A stretch of 64,000 nt of DNA from Janthinobacterium tructae (GTDB taxonomy: Bacteria > Pseudomonadota > Gammaproteobacteria > Burkholderiales > Burkholderiaceae_D), in contig NZ_CP041185.1 of assembly GCF_006517255.1 (NCBI RefSeq), positions 3,224,001-3,288,000 of the forward strand, in the 5' to 3' direction. This document shows, one piece after another, positions 52,145 to 62,703 of the stretch. The notes under the pieces were generated by a model, which saw only the letters and a program-made list of their open reading frames with translations, searched no databases and was not told the DNA's origin. The position numbers and the translations under genes were made by a program. Numbering within the stretch: position 1 is the stretch's first letter; the number at the start of each line of letters is the position of its first letter.

Positions 52145-53133
52145 ATAGCACGCGCCCCGATGTGGCAGCCGAACAGGCCGCCCGCTGGATCGTGCGCCTG
52201 AGCGCCGACGACCCGGCCGAGCGCGACACCGCACAGGCCGGCTTCGCCGCGTGGAAGGCGGCCGACCCGCTGCACGCGAGCGCGGCCGCCGGCATGGAAA
52301 ACCTGCTGCGCCAATTGAGCGCCGTGCGCGAGCCGGCTGGCGGCGACCATCGACCGGCGCGCGCCGCCCTGGCCGCCATCGCGCCAAAGCGTCCCCGCCA
52401 GCGTCTGCGCCAGCTGGCCGCCGCCAGCGCCGTGGCCGTGCTGCTGCTGACCGGTGCGCTGCTCATCGGCGAGCGCCCCGCCTACCTGCTGGCCGACCTG
52501 CGCAGCCCCACCGGGCAATGGTCCACGCATACCCTGGCCGATGGCAGCCGCCTCACCCTGGCCGGCGGCAGCGCCGTCAACGTGCGTTTCAATGCGGGCG
52601 AGCGGCATGTGGAGCTGGTGCGCGGCGACATCCTTGTCGACGTGGCCAAGGATGCGCAGCGCCCCTTCATCGTCGACAGCAAGCAGGCGGCGATCCGCGC
52701 GCTGGGTACGCGTTTTAGCGTGCGCAGCGAAGACGGTGCCACCATCCTGAGCATGCTGGAATCCAAGGTGCTGGCGCAGGTGCCGCACCATCCGGCCGTC
52801 GTGGTGCAGGCGGGCCAGCGCACGCGCATCACGGACAATGGCGTCGGACCGCTAACAACCATCGATGCGACCAGCGTGCGGGATGCCTGGCGCGCGCGCC
52901 AGCTGGTGGTCGACGACTTGCCGCTGGCCGAAGTGCTCGATGAGCTGGCGCGTCACCGCCCCGGCCAGCTGTTTTATGACCGCGCGCAGCTCGCGGGCAT
53001 CCGCGTGGCCGCAGTGCTGCCGCTGGACGACACGGACAAGGCGCTGCAGCTACTCATCGACAATTTCCCGCAGTTGCGCATGCGCATGCTGACGCGCTAC
53101 CTGGTGATGGTCGACGCTCCGGCCAAAAAATAA
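52141..53133 (+). CDS. FecR-type anti-sigma/regulator protein
   Basis: A 330-residue inner-membrane regulator. The N-terminal DUF4880-type part (EQAARWIVRLSADDPAERDTAQAGFAAWKAADPLHASA) lies in the cytoplasm and binds the sigma factor; a single helix is at about 95-115 (LAAASAVAVLLLTGALLIG); the periplasmic FecR domain follows (TLADGSRLTLAGGSAVNVRFNAGERHVELVRGDI). A C-terminal domain of secretin/TonB short-domain type relays the signal from the receptor. It overlaps the sigma gene by 4 bp. The receptor gene comes after a transposase remnant. Confidence 0.9.
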   Translation: MNSTRPDVAAEQAARWIVRLSADDPAERDTAQAGFAAWKAADPLHASAAAGMENLLRQLSAVREPAGGDHRPARAALAAIAPKRPRQRLRQLAAASAVAVLLLTGALLIGERPAYLLADLRSPTGQWSTHTLADGSRLTLAGGSAVNVRFNAGERHVELVRGDILVDVAKDAQRPFIVDSKQAAIRALGTRFSVRSEDGATILSMLESKVLAQVPHHPAVVVQAGQRTRITDNGVGPLTTIDATSVRDAWRARQLVVDDLPLAEVLDELARHRPGQLFYDRAQLAGIRVAAVLPLDDTDKALQLLIDNFPQLRMRMLTRYLVMVDAPAKK

Positions 53134-53136
53134 AGG

Positions 53137-53616
53137 CTATGTCACCGTCAGATGTGGAAATGCTCCCAGCGTTGCTTTCAATAACGTTTCTGGTGAACGG
53201 ATGCGCCCGGCGTCGAGTATCCAGCGCCATCCCAGGTAGTTCGGCAGGTAACGCGTCGCCACGCCGTGAAAGGGCCGTAGCCAGTCCCGCAGGCGGCGAT
53301 GATACGCATTGACGTTCTGCACATGGGCCGCGCCCCGCACGCGGATGCCGGCGCGCAAGTTGACGGCCTGATGGCTGATACCCGCCTCCCTGGCGAAGGC
53401 CCGGTAGGCGGCATGGCCATCGGTCACCAGCAAAACATCCTTGTCGATGACGGGCAACAAACAATGGTGTAACTGCGCCTTCGTCAGCGCCCCTTTGCCC
53501 GTGACAAAATCGAGGGTTTGTCCCGTGCGGTCGCGCGCCACCAGGATACAGACCTGTTCATTGGAAATGCCGCGTTGGGGGGCATGGCCGCCCCGGCGGC
53601 GGGCTGGACGCGTCAT
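53137..53616 (-). pseudogene. Truncated IS1595-type transposase remnant
   Basis: An open frame of 159 residues matching the C-terminal half of IS1595-family (ISXO2-like) transposases: RRRGGHAPQRGISNEQVCILVARDR, VTDGHAAYRAFA, and AHVQNVNAYHRRLRDWLRPFHGVATRYLPNYLGWR. The N-terminal zinc-ribbon part and the first catalytic Asp are missing, so it should be inactive. It starts 3 bp from the fecR stop and separates fecR from the receptor gene. I found no clear terminal inverted repeats. Confidence 0.82.
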
Positions 53617-53712
53617 TCGCCTGGCTCCCTTTTCCGATTCCAGCAGATATGTCAGACAGCACTGTCAAAGGAAGATTCCGGCATTTACCCTACTTACCGA
53701 TGACAGAGCCAA

Positions 53713-53730
53713 AAATAATGCGCATTATTT
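53713..53730. promoter_or_regulatory. Palindrome upstream of TonB receptor
   Basis: AAATAATGC-GCATTATTT is a perfect 18-bp palindrome, 72 bp before the receptor start. It is AT-rich like a Fur box but of even length, and could be the binding site of Fur or another iron or zinc regulator. Confidence 0.5.
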
Positions 53731-53801
53731 CGCGTGCGTGGTTCCACTTTGCGCATCTCGTGCGTCAAGGCAGCTGAGATCAATCAAAAAAGGCTGTCAC
53801 C

Positions 53802-56276
53802 ATGTCCGCTCGAATCGTTAACGTTTCCTCACCGCGCGCGCTGCGCACGCGGCTGCATCCATTCGCCCTGGCTGCCCTGCTGCTGGCCGGCGCCGGCCTG
53901 CACACCCAGGTGCTGGCCCAGGCCGCGCCGGCGGTCGCCAGCTACGCCATCCCCGCCGGTCCACTGGCCGGCGCCCTGAACCGCTATGCGCAGCAGGCAG
54001 GCGTGTCCATCGTTATCGACTCGGCCAAGGTGCAGGGGCTGCACACGGCCGGCCTGCAGGGCCGCCACGCCATCGAGGACGGCTTTGCCGTGCTGCTGCG
54101 CGGCAGCGGCTACGCCATCGGCAAGACGGCGACCGGCTATGTACTGGTGGCCGCGCCGGCGTCGGCCCCCACGGCGGCGGCCAGCGCCGCCTCGGCGGCC
54201 GAGCGCACCATGCCCTCGATTACCATCGTCGGCCAGGCCGAGCAAGGCGCCACCACGGAAGGCAGCGGCTCCTACACGGCGCGAAAAATCACCCTCGGCA
54301 AGGGCGAGCAAGCGATGAAGGAGATGCCGCAATCGGTCAGCGTGCTGACGCGCCAGCGCCTGGACGACCAGGGCATCACGGACTTGCGCGAGGCCGTCAA
54401 CAACGTCACCGGCGTGGTGGGCGTGCATGGCGTGGGCCCGGGCGTGGTCATCACGGCGCGCGGCTTCCAGATCGACCAGTGGCAGTACGACGGCGTGCCG
54501 ATCGACCGCAATACCTATGCGCTGGGTAACTGGGGCCAGGAAAACATGGTCATCTACGACCGCCTGGAAGTGCTGCGCGGCGCTTCCAGCCTGCTCGAAG
54601 GTACAGGCAGCCCTGGCGGCTCCGTCAACCTGGTGCGCAAGCGTCCGCTGGCCACGCGCCAGGTCGCGTTCACGGCCCGCGCCGGCTCGTGGGACCATTA
54701 CGGCGCCCAGCTTGACGTCAGCACGCCGCTGAATGCGGACGGCAGCCTGCGCGGACGCGCCATCGTCGATGAAGACGACAGCCACTCCTTCATCGACCAG
54801 GTCTGGAGCAGGAACCGCACCGTGTATGCGGCGCTCGACTACGACCTCGGTCCCGCTACCACCCTGGGCCTGGCTGTGAGCAACGTCAACGGGCGTGGCC
54901 GCCCGATGTTCGTCGGCCTGGCGCGCTACGCCGACGGCAGCGAACTGGGACTGCCTCGTTCGACCTATACGGGCGCCGACTGGAACCGCAGCAAGGTGGA
55001 ACAGACCACTGTCAACCTGGACCTGGAGCACCACTTCAACAGCCAGTGGACCTTCAAGACGGCCGCGCTGGGCGTCAATGAAAGCACCAATTCGACCCAC
55101 CAGCGCATGGCCGGCACCATCAAGGCCGATGGCAGCGGTTCCATGTACGGCGACTTCTCCACCGATTTCAAGAACCAGAAGCGCGGCATCGACGCCTTTG
55201 TGCGCGGCAAATTCGATGGCCTGGGCATCGCGCAGGAAGTCGTCGTGGGCGCCAGCTATGTGAAGTTCCATTCCGACGACCGCTATGCGCGCGCCTGGAC
55301 ACAAGGCGCGCAGATCTTCAATATCGATCATCACCGCCCATGGCAGGATTTCGACACCATCGCCGCGCGCGGCGTGAGCTCCAGCAGCACCTACGACATG
55401 CGCCAGAAAGGCCTGTACGGCACCTGGAACGGCCAGCTGACAAGCCATCTGAAAGCCCTGCTGGGCGGGCGTTTCAGCTGGTATGACTTCGTGTATGCCC
55501 CAATGGGTGGCACAGCGGACACCACCAGCGTCACGGCCAAGTTCACGCCATCGGCAGCCCTGATGTATGCGCTGACGCCGCAATGGTCCACCTACGCCAG
55601 CTATGCGGGCGTGTTCCAGCCGCAGACGAACCGCAACGCGGCGGGCCAGATCCTCAAGCCGATCACGGGCGACAGCTACGAAGCGGGCGTCAAGGGCGAA
55701 CTGCTGGACGGTAAAGTCAATACCTCGCTGGCCATCTTCCGCTACGAGCACAAGGACCGCGCCGTCAACGATTACGCGGCCGGTTTCGCCTGCGACGGCT
55801 GGTACTGCTCGCGCGCCTCGGGCAAGGTGCGCAGCCAGGGCCTGGAAGCGGAAGTGGCCGGCGAGGTGGCGCGCGGCCTGCAGCTGTCGGCCGGCTATGC
55901 CTATACGACGACGACCTATCTCGACGATCCCGACAACAAAGGCGAGGTCTTCTCGACCTGGACGCCAAAGCACATGCTGCGCCTGTGGTCCGGCTATACC
56001 CTGCCAGGTGAGTGGAACAAGTTCAGCGTCGGCGCCGGCGTGAACATGCAAAGCCATACGCTGGACTTCGGCCGCTCGTTCGACGTGGCCGGCTTCTCGC
56101 TGTGGAACGCGCGCCTGGCCTGGCAAGCCACGCCGCAGCTGTCGCTGGCCGTCAACGTCAACAACCTGTTCGACAAGCGCTATGTGATCCCGTCCTATAA
56201 CGACACGGGCGGCAATAACCACTTTGGCGACCCGCGCAACGTGCAACTCACCCTGAAGTACACGCCGAAGTGGTAA
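53802..56276 (+). CDS. TonB-dependent siderophore receptor with STN signalling domain
   Basis: An 824-residue outer-membrane receptor. A signal peptide (residues 1-40) is followed by an STN domain at about 45-120 (IPAGPLAGALNRYAQQAGVSIVIDSAKVQG), which contacts FecR, then a plug from about 165 (KEMPQSVSVLTRQRLDDQGITDLREAVNNVTGVVG...) and a 22-strand barrel ending GDPRNVQLTLKYTPKW. AAGG lies 9 bp before the start. It imports a ferric siderophore and signals through the FecR-FecI pair upstream. It is of FpvA/FoxA type; the ligand is not determined. Confidence 0.92.
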   Translation: MSARIVNVSSPRALRTRLHPFALAALLLAGAGLHTQVLAQAAPAVASYAIPAGPLAGALNRYAQQAGVSIVIDSAKVQGLHTAGLQGRHAIEDGFAVLLRGSGYAIGKTATGYVLVAAPASAPTAAASAASAAERTMPSITIVGQAEQGATTEGSGSYTARKITLGKGEQAMKEMPQSVSVLTRQRLDDQGITDLREAVNNVTGVVGVHGVGPGVVITARGFQIDQWQYDGVPIDRNTYALGNWGQENMVIYDRLEVLRGASSLLEGTGSPGGSVNLVRKRPLATRQVAFTARAGSWDHYGAQLDVSTPLNADGSLRGRAIVDEDDSHSFIDQVWSRNRTVYAALDYDLGPATTLGLAVSNVNGRGRPMFVGLARYADGSELGLPRSTYTGADWNRSKVEQTTVNLDLEHHFNSQWTFKTAALGVNESTNSTHQRMAGTIKADGSGSMYGDFSTDFKNQKRGIDAFVRGKFDGLGIAQEVVVGASYVKFHSDDRYARAWTQGAQIFNIDHHRPWQDFDTIAARGVSSSSTYDMRQKGLYGTWNGQLTSHLKALLGGRFSWYDFVYAPMGGTADTTSVTAKFTPSAALMYALTPQWSTYASYAGVFQPQTNRNAAGQILKPITGDSYEAGVKGELLDGKVNTSLAIFRYEHKDRAVNDYAAGFACDGWYCSRASGKVRSQGLEAEVAGEVARGLQLSAGYAYTTTTYLDDPDNKGEVFSTWTPKHMLRLWSGYTLPGEWNKFSVGAGVNMQSHTLDFGRSFDVAGFSLWNARLAWQATPQLSLAVNVNNLFDKRYVIPSYNDTGGNNHFGDPRNVQLTLKYTPKW

Positions 56277-56338
56277 ACGGATCAGGAGGCTGAGGGCCGG
56301 GATTAGCGGCCAGGATGATGGCGCTGCGGAGGCGCCAT

Positions 56339-56380
56339 AAAAAAACCCCGGAAGCTGGATGCCAGCTTCCGGGGTTTTTT
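56339..56380. terminator. Bidirectional terminator
   Basis: CCCCGGAAGCTGG (56346-56358) and CCAGCTTCCGGGG (56362-56374) form a perfect 13-bp stem, flanked by A's on the left and T's on the right. It can end both the receptor (plus) and the MFS gene (minus). Confidence 0.92.
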
Positions 56381-56409
56381 ACATAGGGGGATTCAGCTAG
56401 CGCGGGCGT

Positions 56410-57696
56410 TTATTCCCACGCTTCCTTGCCTGCCCTCGGCTTGCCCACCATCAGCAGCGCGCCCAGGGTCAGCACGGCGGCCAGCGACAGGTAATAGCCC
56501 ACATATTGCAAGCCATGGTTGGTGGCCAGCCAGGTGGCGATGTACGGCGCCAGCGAGGCGCCCAAAATGCCCGCCAGGTTGAACGTCAGCGAGGCGCCCG
56601 TGTAGCGCACTTCGGGCGGGAACAGCTCGGACAGCATGGTGCCCAGCGGTCCGTAGGTCATGCCCATCAGGCCCAGGCCGACAGCCATGAAGAGCGTCAC
56701 TTCCCAGGTCACGCCCGAGCCGAACATGGGTGCCAGCACCAGGCCGAAGATGGCGATGGCGACGGAAACCCAGATCATGGTGGCGCGGCGGCCGCGGCGG
56801 TCGGCCAGCACGGCCGAAAACGGAATCGTCAAGGCAAAGAACAGCACGGCAAACAGCTGCACGACAAGGAATTCCTTGCGCGTGAAGCCCAGCTTGGTCG
56901 TACCCCAGCTCAAGGCAAACACCGTCATCAGGTAGAACAGCACGAAGGTGGCCAGGGCAATGATGGTACCCAGGAACAGCATGCGGCCATGCTGGCGGAA
57001 CACGGTGGCGACCGGCAGTTTGACGACTTCGTTCTTCTCGATGACTTTCTGGAAGTCCGGTGTTTCCGTGATCTTCAGACGCACATACAGGCCGACGATG
57101 ACCAGCAGCGCGCTGGCCAGGAAGGGGATGCGCCAGCCATAGCTGAAGAATTGCTCATCGGTCAGGGTTTCGCTGAGCAGCAGGAAGATGCCGCCCGACA
57201 GGAAGAAGCCGATCGGCGCGCCCAGTTGCGGGAACATGCCGTACCAGGCGCGTTTGCCCGGTGGCGCGTTTTCCGTGGCCAGCAGCACCGCGCCGCCCCA
57301 TTCTCCGCCCAGGCCCAGGCCCTGGCCGAAACGGCACAGCGCCAGCAGCAACGGCGCCAGGGTGCCGATGGCGGCATACGTCGGCAGCAAGCCGATGATG
57401 ACGGTTGAAATACCCATGGTCAGCAAGGCCGCCACGAGAGTGGCCTTGCGGCCGATGCGGTCGCCGAAGTGGCCGAACACGGCCGAGCCGATGGGGCGCG
57501 CGAAGAAGGCGATGGCGAACGTGGCCAGCGACTGCAGCACGGCGGCCGACGGGTCGCCGGCTGGGAAGAACAGTTTCGGGAACACCAGCACGGCAGCGGT
57601 GGCGTAGATATAAAAGTCAAAGAACTCGATGGTGGTGCCGATCAGGCTGGCGAACAGCACCGTGCCGGGGGAATTTTTCTTGGGGGGGGTGCTCAT
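56410..57696 (-). CDS. MFS transporter, metabolite:H+ symporter (MHS) family
   Basis: A 428-residue inner-membrane protein with twelve helices. The opening LIGTTIEFFDFYIYATAA and FFARPIGSAVFGHFGDRIGRK, LLALCRFGQGLGLGGEWGGAVLLATENAP and PEVRYTGASLTFNLAGILG motifs are typical of the ShiA/ProP/KgtP group, which imports organic acids or osmolytes with protons. The substrate is unknown. It meets the receptor gene tail to tail at a bidirectional terminator. About 550 bp of non-coding DNA lies upstream. Confidence 0.88.
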   Translation of the reverse strand: MSTPPKKNSPGTVLFASLIGTTIEFFDFYIYATAAVLVFPKLFFPAGDPSAAVLQSLATFAIAFFARPIGSAVFGHFGDRIGRKATLVAALLTMGISTVIIGLLPTYAAIGTLAPLLLALCRFGQGLGLGGEWGGAVLLATENAPPGKRAWYGMFPQLGAPIGFFLSGGIFLLLSETLTDEQFFSYGWRIPFLASALLVIVGLYVRLKITETPDFQKVIEKNEVVKLPVATVFRQHGRMLFLGTIIALATFVLFYLMTVFALSWGTTKLGFTRKEFLVVQLFAVLFFALTIPFSAVLADRRGRRATMIWVSVAIAIFGLVLAPMFGSGVTWEVTLFMAVGLGLMGMTYGPLGTMLSELFPPEVRYTGASLTFNLAGILGASLAPYIATWLATNHGLQYVGYYLSLAAVLTLGALLMVGKPRAGKEAWE

Positions 57697-58251
57697 TTAC
57701 TGCGCTCCTTGGGGAGGGTGTCTAAAGGCCATTCTCTGGATGTTTTTTCAGGCAGCAGCACAGCACGTTGTCTCCGTGTCGTTCGCATATCATAGCCGTG
57801 CACGCACGCATTTGCCGCGCATTTGCTATTAAATTTGCAAACAAAAACAACGGTTTTTGTTGCCGTAGCGAACTACCGGCAACGCGCGCTATCGCGCCGT
57901 GATCAGTGCTGATTCAGAGAAACAACGGTCGTGCGCCATCCGGTTACCCGGGGCACGGCAGGAAAAGCGTCAGGGGATGGGCGACGTGTATCAGGCCCGG
58001 CGTATCGCCAGGCATTCCGTACCAGACCCGCGCGTCGGCATCGCGGCATCGGTCATTTGTGATGAATCCTTGCCTGCGGCCCCTCCGGGTGGAGCGGGCC
58101 GGCGATGATCGCGCTGCATCACGAAAGATGCGGTTGATCTTGCTGTAAGCGGCTTATCATACGCGCAGTGGTGCAGTGCGGCAAGAAGTTGTGTTAGAGC
58201 ATGCAGTGCGGTGGTGTCGGCTTACGCTGCGCTAAGCCGACCTACGCCGAC
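57697..58251. other. Long intergenic region
   Basis: 555 bp between the MFS gene start and the thioredoxin gene stop. I see no convincing gene; a 69-codon open frame near 57899 lacks any recognisable sequence. It holds a hairpin, ACAAAAAC-AACG-GTTTTTGT (57841-57860), in the upstream region of the MFS gene, and one REP-like unit at 58215-58246. Confidence 0.6.
58215..58246. repeat. REP-like unit
   Basis: A single copy, TGTCGGCTTACGCTGCGC... to CCTACG, of the family seen at 39106 and 50084. It lies beside the thioredoxin stop. Confidence 0.7.
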
Positions 58252-58575
58252 CTATGCATCAATCAATGCAAAACTCCGCTCAATTTCACTGCTGTCGAGC
58301 GGACGCACGAGGCGCGCCACTTCCTGGCCATCTTTCAAAAAGATCAGGGTCGGCCACAGTTTCACCCGGAATGAACGCCCCAGCGCGCGGCCAGGGCCGT
58401 CTTCGACGCGGATATGCGGCACCCCGGGGTGCTGCGCAAACGCGGCGGCCAGCGGCGCCTGGGTGGCACGGCAGTGGCCGCACCAGCCCGTGCCAAATTC
58501 CAGCAGGGCCGGCCCCGCCAGGGCGTCGATCTCGGCGCGCCTGGGTTGCGCTACAGAATACGTGTCGTTCATCAT
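58252..58575 (-). CDS. Thioredoxin-family protein
   Basis: A 107-residue single-domain thioredoxin with active site WCGHC (residues 31-35) instead of WCGPC, the cis-proline loop LWPTLIF, and a C-terminal helix. No signal peptide is present, so it acts in the cytoplasm. WCGHC is seen in thioredoxin-like and PDI-like proteins with a higher redox potential. It begins 18 bp after the FAH-family gene and may be co-transcribed. Confidence 0.88.
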   Translation of the reverse strand: MMNDTYSVAQPRRAEIDALAGPALLEFGTGWCGHCRATQAPLAAAFAQHPGVPHIRVEDGPGRALGRSFRVKLWPTLIFLKDGQEVARLVRPLDSSEIERSFALIDA

Positions 58576-58593
58576 GCCGCTCTCCTTGATGGC

Positions 58594-59289
58594 TTAGACC
58601 ACTTTCATGCGCAAGGTGCCCAGGCCATCGATGGCCCCCACCAGCTCGTCGCCGCGCTGCACGGCTGCCACGCCGGCCGGCGTGCCCGTGTAGATCAGGT
58701 CGCCTGGCTGCAGGGTGAAATAGGTCGACAGGTCGGCGATGGTCTCGGCCACGTTCCAGATCAGCATGTCGACGCTGCTGCTTTGACGCAGTTCACCGTT
58801 CACGTGCAGGGTGATGGCGGCATGCTGGACGTCGCCCGCCAGCGCGGCCGGGGTGATGGGGCCGATGGGGGCCGAGTGCTCGAAGGCCTTGCCCGTCTCC
58901 CACGGACGGCCCTGCTTTTTCGCCGCACCCTGCACGTCGCGGCGCGTCATGTCCAGGCCGATCGCATAACCCCACACATGGCTCAGCGCATCGGCCACGC
59001 CGATGTCGCTGCCGCCCTTGCCGATGGCCACCACCAGTTCCATCTCGTGCTGGAAATCCTGCGTTTGCGCCGGATAAGGCAACTCGCCCGTCGTGCCGGC
59101 TGGCACGGGCAGCACGGCGTCGTGTGGTTTCATGAAGAAAAACGGCGCCTCGCGGCCCGTGTGTCCCATTTCCTTGGCGTGGTCGACATAGTTGCGGCCC
59201 ACGCAATAGATACGGTGGACCGGGAAAGTATCAACGCTGCCGGTGACGGGAACGCTGGGCTGGATGGCGGCGGGAATGACATACGACAT
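58594..59289 (-). CDS. Fumarylacetoacetate hydrolase family protein
   Basis: A 231-residue enzyme of the FAH superfamily, which cleaves C-C bonds in acylpyruvates or related diketo acids. It has IYCVGRNYVDHAKEMG at the entry, the metal-binding glutamates in QHEMELVVAIG, the aspartate in GYAIGLDMTRRDVQ and LQPGDLIYTGTPAGV. The size fits fumarylpyruvate hydrolase and similar small members. It sits near pcaIJF and a MHS transporter, so it could act on an aromatic ring-cleavage product; the exact substrate is open. Confidence 0.86.
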   Translation of the reverse strand: MSYVIPAAIQPSVPVTGSVDTFPVHRIYCVGRNYVDHAKEMGHTGREAPFFFMKPHDAVLPVPAGTTGELPYPAQTQDFQHEMELVVAIGKGGSDIGVADALSHVWGYAIGLDMTRRDVQGAAKKQGRPWETGKAFEHSAPIGPITPAALAGDVQHAAITLHVNGELRQSSSVDMLIWNVAETIADLSTYFTLQPGDLIYTGTPAGVAAVQRGDELVGAIDGLGTLRMKVV

Positions 59290-59325
59290 GAAGACTCCTG
59301 ATCGGCACGATAAAAGGCGGTGATG

Positions 59326-59350
59326 AAAAAGGGGACACCGCAGTGTCCCC
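59326..59350 (-). terminator. Terminator after MHS transporter
   Basis: GGGGACAC (59331-59338) and GTGTCCCC (59343-59350) form an 8-bp stem with a 4-nt loop, and five A's at 59326-59330 are the U-tract on the minus strand. It separates the transporter from the FAH-family gene. Confidence 0.8.
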
Positions 59351-59365
59351 CATTTTACGACAACG

Positions 59366-60661
59366 TTACTTCAGCAGTCCCGAGCGGCTCGGGTCCGGCA
59401 TGCGGATGGCGACGATGAAGGAAATCAGGCACATGACGGTCACGTACCAGTAGAAGTAGTCTTCCACATGCCAGGCCTTGAACTGCAGCGCCACGTATTC
59501 GGCCGAACCGCCGAACAGGGCGTTGGCGACCGCGTACGACAGGCCCACGCCCAGCGCGCGCACTTCGACGGGGAACATTTCCGCCTTGATCAAGCCGCTG
59601 ATCGACGTGTAGAAGCTGATGATCGCCAGCGCGATGATGATCAGGCCAAACGCCGCGTACGGGCTGCTGATGTCTTTCAAGGCATGCATGATCGGCAGCA
59701 CGCAGAGCGTGGCCAGGCCACCGAAGAACAGCATCGAGGTGCGGCGGCCGATACGGTCGGACAGGGCGCCGAACACCGGTTGCAAAATCATGTAGACGAG
59801 CAAGGCGCAGGTCATGACGGCGCTGGCCGTCTTGGTATCCATGCCGGCCGTGTTGACCAGGTATTTCTGCATGTAAGTGGTAAACGTGTAGAACACCAGC
59901 GAGCCGCCGGCCGTAAAGCCCAGCACGGTAATGAAGGCGCGCTTGTGCTTGAGCAAGCCGCGCAGGCTGCCCGCATCCTTGTCCTTGCGCTCGCTGGCGG
60001 TGGTTGTTTCCGTCAGGGATTTACGCAGGTTCAGCGACACCAGGGCCGCCAGGGCGCCAAACACAAACGGGATGCGCCAGCCCCAGGCACGCAATTCTTC
60101 CAGGCTCAAGAGTTGCTGCAAGACCACCAACACCAGCAGCGCCAGCAACTGGCCGCCGATCAGGGTCACGTACTGGAACGAGGCGAAGAAGCCGCGCTTG
60201 CCCGATTCCGACACTTCGCTCATGTAGGTGGCGCTGGTGCCGTATTCGCCGCCCACGGACAGGCCCTGGAACAGGCGCGCCACCAGCAGCAGGAACGGCG
60301 CGAAGGCGCCGATGGTTTCATACGTGGGCAGCACGGCGATCATCAAGGAACCGCCGCACATCATCAGCACGGAAATCATCATCGACTGGCGGCGGCCGTA
60401 TTTGTCGGCGATGCGGCCGAACAGCCAGCCGCCCACGGGACGCATGAGGAAGCCGGCGGCAAAGATGCCGGCCGTCTGCAGCAGTTGCGTGGTCGGGTTA
60501 CCGGAAGGGAAGAAGGCGTGCGAGAAGTACAGCGCGCAGAACGAGTAAATGTAGAAGTCGAACCATTCGACCAGGTTACCGGAGGAAGCGCCAATGATGG
60601 CCTTGATGCGCTGCTGGGAAGTCAGCTGCGCAACGTCATGCGGAGTATCGTGGGATGTCAT
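59366..60661 (-). CDS. MFS transporter, MHS family (KgtP-like)
   Basis: A 431-residue twelve-helix proton symporter starting MTSHDTPH; an upstream in-frame methionine would add 22 residues over the likely leader. Motifs: [60 protein letters not shown] and [22 protein letters not shown]. This resembles the alpha-ketoglutarate permease group. It is 153 bp downstream of pcaF on the same strand and may import a dicarboxylate or beta-ketoadipate-pathway acid. A terminator follows it. Confidence 0.88.
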   Translation of the reverse strand: MTSHDTPHDVAQLTSQQRIKAIIGASSGNLVEWFDFYIYSFCALYFSHAFFPSGNPTTQLLQTAGIFAAGFLMRPVGGWLFGRIADKYGRRQSMMISVLMMCGGSLMIAVLPTYETIGAFAPFLLLVARLFQGLSVGGEYGTSATYMSEVSESGKRGFFASFQYVTLIGGQLLALLVLVVLQQLLSLEELRAWGWRIPFVFGALAALVSLNLRKSLTETTTASERKDKDAGSLRGLLKHKRAFITVLGFTAGGSLVFYTFTTYMQKYLVNTAGMDTKTASAVMTCALLVYMILQPVFGALSDRIGRRTSMLFFGGLATLCVLPIMHALKDISSPYAAFGLIIIALAIISFYTSISGLIKAEMFPVEVRALGVGLSYAVANALFGGSAEYVALQFKAWHVEDYFYWYVTVMCLISFIVAIRMPDPSRSGLLK

Positions 60662-60814
60662 ATCAGTCTTCTTGTTCGTGTAAAAAAGCCAGCGCCAGCC
60701 AGGTTGCCCGGGCTGGTTTTGCATCATACGCCCTTGCTCCGGGTCAAAAAGCCGCCCGGCATACGCGTTAATACGTAGCGCCGGCCACTTTTTTCGCCTA
60801 TGGGCGCGCAGTAT

Positions 60815-62017
<1,203 letters not shown>

Positions 62018-62051
62018 GTTCTTTCCTCCAAGAAAGTGGTTTGATGTTGGA

Positions 62052-62693
62052 TTAGCGGGCATCCGTCAGCGGCACGGCCGTCAACGCTTGCAGTTGCGCA
62101 AAACTCAAGCCATCGGCCAGCTCGACGACGGTGGCGCCGTTTGGTCCCAGGTCGAGCACGGCCAGGTCGCTGTAGATGCGGCTGACGCAGGCGATGCCCG
62201 TAAGCGGATAGCTGCAGGCCAGCACCAGCTTGCTTTCACCGGTCTTGGTCAGCAATTCCATCATGACCCAGGTCTTTTTCGCGCCGATGGCCAGGTCCAT
62301 GGCCCCGCCCACGGCGGGAATGGCATCCGGCGCGCCCGTGTGCCAGTTGGCCAGGTCGCCCGTGGCAGAGACTTGAAACGCACCCAGCACGCAGATGTCC
62401 AGGTGGCCGCCGCGCATCATGGCGAAGCTGTCGGCATGGTGGAAATAGCTGCCGCCCGCCAGCAGCGTGACGGGCTGCTTGCCGGCATTGATCAGGTCGT
62501 AGTCTTCCTCGCCCGGCGCCGGCGCGGGGCCCATGCCGATCACGCCGTTTTCGCTGTGCAGGATGATCTCCGCGCCGGCCGGCAAGTGATTCGCCACCAG
62601 GGTCGGCAAGCCGATGCCCAGGTTCACGACACTGCCTTCATGGATGTCGGCCGCCACCCTGGCCGCCATTTGATCTCGATTCCATTTATTCAC
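62052..62693 (-). CDS. pcaJ: 3-oxoadipate CoA-transferase subunit B (PcaJ)
   Basis: A 213-residue subunit starting with GTG at 62693, preceded by GAGGAG; the longer open frame upstream lies inside pcaI and is not coding. It contains the catalytic glutamate in SENGVIGMGP, GGSYFHHADSFAMMRGGHLDICVLGAFQVS and GAMDLAIGAKKTWVMM. With PcaI it moves CoA from succinyl-CoA to beta-ketoadipate. It begins 10 bp after pcaI. Confidence 0.92.
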   Translation of the reverse strand: MNKWNRDQMAARVAADIHEGSVVNLGIGLPTLVANHLPAGAEIILHSENGVIGMGPAPAPGEEDYDLINAGKQPVTLLAGGSYFHHADSFAMMRGGHLDICVLGAFQVSATGDLANWHTGAPDAIPAVGGAMDLAIGAKKTWVMMELLTKTGESKLVLACSYPLTGIACVSRIYSDLAVLDLGPNGATVVELADGLSFAQLQALTAVPLTDAR

Positions 62694-62703
62694 TTGATAC
62701 TCC

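Noticed and set aside
53137..53801. Complete insertion sequence
   Set aside because: Only the C-terminal half of the transposase is present and I found no matching terminal inverted repeats or target duplication.
53829..56246. 805-codon open frame on the minus strand
   Set aside because: Antisense of the TonB receptor gene; low-complexity, no motif, and the receptor has all expected domains.
57899..58108. 69-codon open frame in the long gap before the thioredoxin gene
   Set aside because: No ribosome-binding site, no recognisable sequence, and overlapping frames are equally open.
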